The notes under the pieces: generated by a model
Seen by the model: only the letters and a program-made list of their open reading frames with translations
What the model was told of the DNA's origin: nothing
Database searches by the model: none
In this document: positions 58,936-64,000 of the stretch, in pieces
Numbering within the stretch: position 1 is the stretch's first letter
How the letters are laid out: each line of letters begins with the position of its first letter
Made by a program: the position numbers and the translations under genes
NCBI GenBank assembly: GCA_016781505.1
Contig: JADDQF010000054.1
Coordinates: 22,201 to 86,200, forward strand
DNA length: 64,000 bases
From: a bacterium
GTDB taxonomy: Bacteria > Chloroflexota > Chloroflexia > Chloroflexales > Kallotenuaceae
Reading direction: 5' to 3'

Positions 58936-59427
58936 ATGACGGGCAGCGCGGCACTTCGAGGGTTGGCAGCGGGCGTTGCGGGAGTTGCGGCCATGACGAT
59001 TGCGGAGAAGGTGGAGCAAGTGCTTACCGACCGGCCCAACTCGTATGTTCCGGCCCACACGCTGGAGCGCTTACTGGGGCTACCCCATAAGCCGGACGAG
59101 CAACGACTTTGGCTCAACTGGACGATGCATTGGGGCCAAGGCATTCTGCTTGGCGCCATCCGCGGGCTGATGGCCGAGCGGGGATTTCGCGGCCCGGTGG
59201 GATCATTTCTGTTTATGAACCTGCGCTTGCTTAACGATCAAACATTGGAAAATGCTACCGGTGTGGGCGCACCACCCTGGACATGGCCCTACGACGAGCA
59301 GGTGATCGACCTGGTGCATAAAGGCATCTATGCCTTTGCTACGGGTGCGGCTGCGGACAGACTCGTCGCCGGCCCGCTCCGCCTCCCCGATCCGCGGGCA
59401 GGATGGACCGTTGGGCAGAAGGCGTAA
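58936..59427 (+). CDS. hypothetical membrane-associated protein
   Basis: 163-aa ORF with hydrophobic segments; GGAGGAAGCAATC upstream of the start. Confidence 0.6.
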   Translation: MTGSAALRGLAAGVAGVAAMTIAEKVEQVLTDRPNSYVPAHTLERLLGLPHKPDEQRLWLNWTMHWGQGILLGAIRGLMAERGFRGPVGSFLFMNLRLLNDQTLENATGVGAPPWTWPYDEQVIDLVHKGIYAFATGAAADRLVAGPLRLPDPRAGWTVGQKA

Positions 59428-59589
59428 CGCCGTCCGTTGTTGGACAGGAGCGGCGAAGATCACAGGCTGTACAGGGTATGAGCTGCGCTCGGTGCCCTAC
59501 ATAGCACGCGGCTGATTTGCAACCGCGTTAGCTTGCCGACTCAAGGGAGTGTTACACTAAACTCAGAAACATGTCACTACGAGGTTGAA

Positions 59590-60035
59590 TTGGGCGCATT
59601 ATCCAAAACTGCTGTGCCCAGAATTTGGGATGCCCAACACCGCTGGATCACCTGCGGGCTGGTTCTTACAGTGGTCAGGGCGGCGTTTGAGGCGCTGGCC
59701 GTAGCGATGATCTTGCCACTCACAACTGGCGAGCTAGGGGTCTTCAGTTGTACGGCTGGGCCTTGAGCGCCTTCATGCTCACGAATCTGATCGGCGTCAC
59801 GGTGGCGGGGAGCGAAGCGGATCGTGTCGGACCTGCCCGACCATTGCTGATCGTTGTAGCGCTCTTTGAGCTTGGGCTCCTTGTGAGCGGTTTCGCGCCC
59901 TCGATGCATGTTCTGATCGCTGGCCGTGCAGTCCAAGGGCTGGGAGCCGGCGTGATCGGATCGATTCCGGCATTGCAATTTCTGCTGCCTGGGACCATGC
60001 GCGCCATATCTGTTGGGCACACAAGCACCGGCTAG
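59590..60035 (+). pseudogene. MFS transporter remnant, frameshifted and truncated
   Basis: Frame 1 ...RWITCGLVLTVVRAAFEALAVAMILPLTTGELG; adding one G to the run at 59737-59740 joins it to GLQLYGWALSAFMLTNLIGVTVAGSEADRVGPARPL...AGRAVQGLGAG, then an early stop. Confidence 0.8.
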
Positions 60036-60056
60036 CCCCCCATCGGCACACGTGGT

Positions 60057-60494
60057 TTAGGGCAAGGCGCCCCACGCGACGACCTTTTCAGGCTGAATTG
60101 CGATAACTGACTGCTCTTCGATGCGCATGGCACGGTACTGCGGATAGCGCTCGCGCAGCAGAGCAACCGCATGCGCATGCTCGGGCACACCTACGGCGAG
60201 GAGTGTGGCCGTGCCATGAATTAATACAAAGGCGAGCTGTGTCCAGTCGTCGCTGTAGTGATCGACCACAAGTGCAACCCGAGGATTTTCTCGGATATTG
60301 CGGACACGCTTCAGCTCGGGCGCCGCAACGCGCTTGGGCTTTTCGTCAAGCGCAATGAATACCAGCTGATCGTCGCAAGCATAACAGACCGGCACAACAT
60401 GGGGCCGTCCGGCTGCATCCGCGCTTGCCAGGCGAGCCACCCGCTGCGTCGTCAGAAAAGCACGTTGCGGATCAGTGAACAGCTCCTCCGTCAT
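60057..60494 (-). CDS. PPOX-class (F420-type) pyridoxamine 5'-phosphate oxidase family protein
   Basis: RVARLASADAAGRPHVVPVCYACDDQLVFIALDEKPKR, RVRNIRENPRVALVVDHYSDDWTQLAFVLIHGTA. Confidence 0.85.
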   Translation of the reverse strand: MTEELFTDPQRAFLTTQRVARLASADAAGRPHVVPVCYACDDQLVFIALDEKPKRVAAPELKRVRNIRENPRVALVVDHYSDDWTQLAFVLIHGTATLLAVGVPEHAHAVALLRERYPQYRAMRIEEQSVIAIQPEKVVAWGALP

Positions 60495-60659
60495 AGCTTC
60501 CTCCGCATCAGCACATGCACCCCTCTAACGTCGGCTAACAGCTCAGCATTGTCGACCTTGCGTTACGGGGCGATGATACACTGGACAGGTTGCTGCGCTA
60601 CAATGGCCGGATCGCTGGCGTACCCCTACCAGCGGCAGGGGTACGCATCATATCTGTCG

Positions 60660-61031
60660 CTATGAAGCATGGGCTAGCGCGCCGAGCAAGTCGTCCAATG
60701 CGAACGGTTTGCGCAGCACGGTAACGTGATGCTGGTTCAAAAAGGTTTCAAGCTCACCAAGCGTCGTCTGCGTCGCTGTGGTCGCAAGAATAACCGGAAT
60801 GTCGGTGGTGAGTGTATTGGCTTTGAGGTGGTGCAAAAAACGTAAACCAGGAGGTCGACTGCCGAGCAAACAATCCATGATGATGGCAACCGGTTGCAGA
60901 TCCACCACGTTTTGCGGAGTCGGCAGGTCGCAGTCGGACGTGCTCACCTCATAACCTTCATCTTCCAATATTTCATGGTATAGCTGCCGCAGGTCGGGCG
61001 CGTCGTCAATCACCAAAATGCGACGTGGCAT
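60660..61031 (-). CDS. single-domain response regulator
   Basis: RRILVIDDAPDLRQLYHEILEDEGYEV, PVAIIMDCLLGSRPPGLRFLHHLKAN, VLRKPFALDDLLGAL. Confidence 0.88.
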   Translation of the reverse strand: MPRRILVIDDAPDLRQLYHEILEDEGYEVSTSDCDLPTPQNVVDLQPVAIIMDCLLGSRPPGLRFLHHLKANTLTTDIPVILATTATQTTLGELETFLNQHHVTVLRKPFALDDLLGALAHAS

Positions 61032-61268
61032 CTGGCGCCTCCTCTTTCACCACCGAACAAGTGCCCCTGATTGGGCACAGGCGAACAGGCTGTCGAGCAA
61101 TGTGTGGGGTATAAAGTATTGTAGCCTATTTTTCGGTTGATTGCCTAGCACACGGCCTGATCCCCCATGTGGCGGAGGCGCCACAGGACCTCGTTTGCTT
61201 AACTTGGCGTGCGTAGCTCACTCAAAACGGCAAGGCATGCCTGTTGCAGCCGCGCTTCCGGCCGACCT

Positions 61269-61607
61269 TCAACACACACGTGGCTCGTCGTGCAGGGTGT
61301 TGAGCAGGGGATTCATGCGCTGCTCGGAGAAAACTTCGGGCGTGGCATCGGTCAACGCCACGAAGCCATGCTCCACATCGCGCGGCGCGAAGATGATCGC
61401 TCCGGGCCGACAAAGCTGTCGCTCTCCGCCTACGTAAAAGCGCACTTCGCCACTTATCACCTCAAACGACTCGTCGCCGCGGTGGGTGTGCAGGCCTACG
61501 AAGAATCCAACGCTGAAGTTTGCCCGTAGCCGAAATAGCCGCTCCGCTCCCGATTGCGGGCCGATCAAGAGCGACATGTGGGGATCGTTGCCGTCAATGA
61601 ACGCCAT
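61269..61607 (-). CDS. cupin domain protein, possibly C-terminally truncated
   Basis: GLHTHRGDESFEVISGEVRFYVGGERQLCRPGAIIFAPRDVEHGFVAL. Confidence 0.7.
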   Translation of the reverse strand: MAFIDGNDPHMSLLIGPQSGAERLFRLRANFSVGFFVGLHTHRGDESFEVISGEVRFYVGGERQLCRPGAIIFAPRDVEHGFVALTDATPEVFSEQRMNPLLNTLHDEPRVC

Positions 61608-61707
61608 ATAGGTTTACCCCTATGATAGATATTCACCTCAGTAACGGCAGTGTAGGCTGTGACGGCAGCAGAGAGACCCGGCCATGGATCGGTCTCGTAA
61701 CACATAA

Positions 61708-61733
61708 AATGGTCAGCCGTACGGCTGACCATT
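61708..61733. repeat. 26-bp perfect palindrome / hairpin
   Basis: AATGGTCAGCCGTACGGCTGACCATT; on the minus strand followed by TTATG. Confidence 0.7.
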
Positions 61734-61856
61734 CGTAAGAGGATTGGCCCTATCGAAAGTTAAGGCACCGTGTCTTGCCGCACGTCCTTTGGGAACGTTC
61801 CAAGCACGCTTGCAAGCAACGAGCCAACCACGTAAAAGCGCCCAAAAACGTGTCAT
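61713..61856 (-). CDS. candidate 47-aa small protein
   Basis: MTRFWALLRGWLVACKRAWNVPKGRAARHGALTFDRANPLTNGQPYG*; stop codon lies inside the palindromic hairpin. Below the length cutoff of the supplied ORF track. Confidence 0.35.
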   Translation of the reverse strand: MTRFWALLRGWLVACKRAWNVPKGRAARHGALTFDRANPLTNGQPYG

Positions 61857-62342
61857 GGCCTAGACATCTTTCGCCAGCCTGTACGGTACGAAGGGCAAAC
61901 TGTCGGGCGAACGTGCTCCGCCCGCCGCATCATGGCTGACATCGTACCATAAGTGTTTGTGCTGTACACCGCCTACCACTCATGTGTAGGCCACGGTGGC
62001 TGCTTGGTATCGGTGGCATTCCCATCAGCACATACCGGCATCCAGGCACGAATAGTCGTATAGCCCAACCTTTGACCCAGCGCGTCCTTGTCGGTGAGGG
62101 GCTAACCCACGATTCAGGCATTCGTGTGTAACACAACGTGTCGTCAAACCAGCGGTACGGCGCGCAAGCATGTGATACGATGTTGTCGAGGTGTATTAGG
62201 CTATGTCGATGCTGTGTACGATGATGCGTTAGCGGGTTTCGAAGGGCGCTGAACCGATTGGCATGGAGTTGGTACGCCGGCTAGTGCGTGAGCTATTATT
62301 GCGGCAGGCACACCGCAGCGGGCCATACAAAGGTAACTGCGC

Positions 62343-62990
62343 TTGGAAACCGGCAAACGGCATCGACGGTGGCAAGGACCAATGATAACGCATCCCGACC
62401 ACGAATTGCTCTGGCTCAGCTGTGCCGCGAAGCGCTGCTGTTCGCTCCGCACCGTTCGGCCTACCGGCGGCGATATTTGGCGCATCGCAACCCGGTTACA
62501 CGTACCGCCCGAAAGTTTCCTGCGCTCCATTCCCGCCGAGCCCGACGCCGACGATGGTGTGCTGCTCGCTCCTACCAGCCAGCCGGTGCATCTGGCGTTG
62601 GCGCGCCGCGCGACGAAAGGGCGGCAGGCTGCCTGTGTGTTTCTGATGCACATTCGGGAGGAGGTTGCCCGCTGTGGCCTGGGCGAGCTGCGTCCGCTCC
62701 CCTGCCAGGCCTTTCCCGGCCGCGATGCCTGCGGAACGCTCCGCATCAGGGAGGACCATGGTTGCACATGTCGCAGCTGGAACCTAGCCGAGCTGGATCG
62801 TCCGGCAGTGGCGGCGCTGCTTGCACAAGAAGCCGCCGAGCGCGCACGGGATCGACAGCTGGTCCACCTTTGGAACGAGCAGGTTAAATCAGACGAAGGC
62901 AGCAAATACAGCCTGGCCGACTTTTGCGGCTATCTGCTGTACGCCTATACCGCGCAGATGGCTGAGGCCACGGCCGGTGGTACGGCATGA
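62343..62990 (+). CDS. YkgJ-like cysteine-cluster protein (copy 1)
   Basis: LSCAAKRCCSLRTVRPTGGDIWRIA, ACVFLMHIREEVARCGLGELRPLPCQAFP; 4-nt overlap with copy 2. True start may be ATG 62382. Confidence 0.7.
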   Translation: METGKRHRRWQGPMITHPDHELLWLSCAAKRCCSLRTVRPTGGDIWRIATRLHVPPESFLRSIPAEPDADDGVLLAPTSQPVHLALARRATKGRQAACVFLMHIREEVARCGLGELRPLPCQAFPGRDACGTLRIREDHGCTCRSWNLAELDRPAVAALLAQEAAERARDRQLVHLWNEQVKSDEGSKYSLADFCGYLLYAYTAQMAEATAGGTA

Positions 62991-63637
62991 GCGAATGCAT
63001 CGGCGCGTGTCTTGCATGTGAAGGGCGCTGCTGCTCCGTGTATATCGTGCCGCTCACCGGGTTCGACGTGTGGCGGATTGTGCAAGCCCAGCGGCTAGCT
63101 CCCGAGCTGTTCATCCAGCGCGAGCCGGAGGATTATCCCACGCCAGCAGGATTTCTACTCCGTCCCGGGGGCCCCACCTTTGCCATCGCGCTGCGCCACC
63201 AGTACGACCGCCGCAACGAGCGGCCGTGCATCTTTCTGCTGCAGCTGCGCGAGGGCATCCAGCGCTGCGGCATCTATGCCCATCGCCCGCTAGCCTGCCA
63301 AACCTATCCGATGCAGCTCCAGCTAGCCGGTGTTGTTCCGCGCGCAGATATGCTCTGCCCCACTGGTTCGTGGATGGGCATTGGGGAGCGCCCCGACGAG
63401 TGGCGTGAGCGGCTGGTCCAGCAGGACAGCGAGTGGGAGCGCTATGCCCTTGTGGTGCAGGCCTGGAACACGGCGGTCCGTACGCGGCCGGCCGACGCTG
63501 GCTATGTGCTTGACCAATACCTGGCCTACCTCGTCGCCGCGTACGACACCCTCAACGCCCTGACAAACCAGCCCTTGGCTACGCCGCTCGACGCCACCTT
63601 TGCAGCCCTGGCCAACGCCTGGACGAAGATCGATTAA
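62987..63637 (+). CDS. YkgJ-like cysteine-cluster protein (copy 2)
   Basis: CLACEGRCCSVYIVPLTGFDVWRIV, PCIFLLQLREGIQRCGIYAHRPLACQTYP. Confidence 0.78.
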   Translation: MSECIGACLACEGRCCSVYIVPLTGFDVWRIVQAQRLAPELFIQREPEDYPTPAGFLLRPGGPTFAIALRHQYDRRNERPCIFLLQLREGIQRCGIYAHRPLACQTYPMQLQLAGVVPRADMLCPTGSWMGIGERPDEWRERLVQQDSEWERYALVVQAWNTAVRTRPADAGYVLDQYLAYLVAAYDTLNALTNQPLATPLDATFAALANAWTKID

Positions 63638-63653
63638 GATCAAGCATTGGCTG

Positions 63654-64000
63654 ATACATATTGGTGGTGATACAAAATGGATGACGTGTTTATGGTATGA
63701 GGGATAGCGGTGTTTCCAGAGCTGGCGCTGGTTGTAACACCAGACCAATAGCTTGAGGACATGCCGCAAGGCGTGGATACAGCGCGAGAAACGCTGCGAG
63801 TTGCGAGCCAAGCTCACCCGATAGTGCCATACACCCACATTCCCACCCTCGACCGTGTAGGTCTGCATAGCCATGTAACTGGCCGGAGCATACACCAACT
63901 ACTGATAGGAGGCAAAGCCATCGCTGGAGTAGGCGTGCGCTTGCGGCGCTTGATCTACCACCGCTTGCAGGGTCACCTCGTCGCGTTCCGGCACCACAGC
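63654..64000 (-). mobile_element. IS1-type transposase remnant (stop in frame, runs off the window)
   Basis: Minus strand AVVPERDEVTLQAVVDQAPQAHAYSSDGFASYQ*LVYAPASYMAMQTYTVEGGNVGVWHYRVSLARNSQRFSRCIHALRHVLKLLVWCYNQRQLWKHRYPSY; TAG at 63899-63901. Confidence 0.7.

Noticed and set aside
61930-62136. 68-aa minus-strand ORF
   Set aside because: No motif or ribosome-binding site; Trp/Pro/Arg-rich composition without coding character.

Overview
The window is 64 kb, moderately GC-rich, dense in genes and mostly chromosomal housekeeping. It looks like a Chloroflexota (Kallotenue/Herpetosiphon-like) chromosome; that taxonomic call is inference from protein flavour only. Main blocks: purM-HIT-purQ; hisD; hisG-creatininase-HisZ/HisRS-like; coaBC and coaX; galK; a large GAF/PAS histidine kinase; two M23 peptidases; a Fur-family regulator divergent from a Zn/Mn-type ABC importer; an ABC-2 exporter; an ECF sigma factor; a DUF255 protein; ppk; tatC/tatA; a long fatty-acid operon (fabH - archaeal-like COG2521-type methyltransferase - fabD - three SDR/FabG paralogues - accC - asp23 - nusB - acpP); rpmF-DUF177; coaD-rsmD; a YpdA-like flavoprotein. 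The right end (about 59.5-64 kb) is accessory and decaying: a frameshifted MFS pseudogene, a probably truncated cupin, a candidate 47-aa ORF with a perfect-palindrome hairpin, tandem YkgJ-like Cys proteins and a degraded IS1-type transposase. The most interesting signals are: an SDR in the fab operon that has lost the catalytic Ser and Lys; heptad-repeat intergenic elements inside the same operon; two tiny proteins built from internal repeats; a well-formed promoter/operator at the metal ABC operon; and two probably leaderless promoters. No CRISPR array, rRNA or tRNA was found. No similarity search was run; family names come from recognised motifs.
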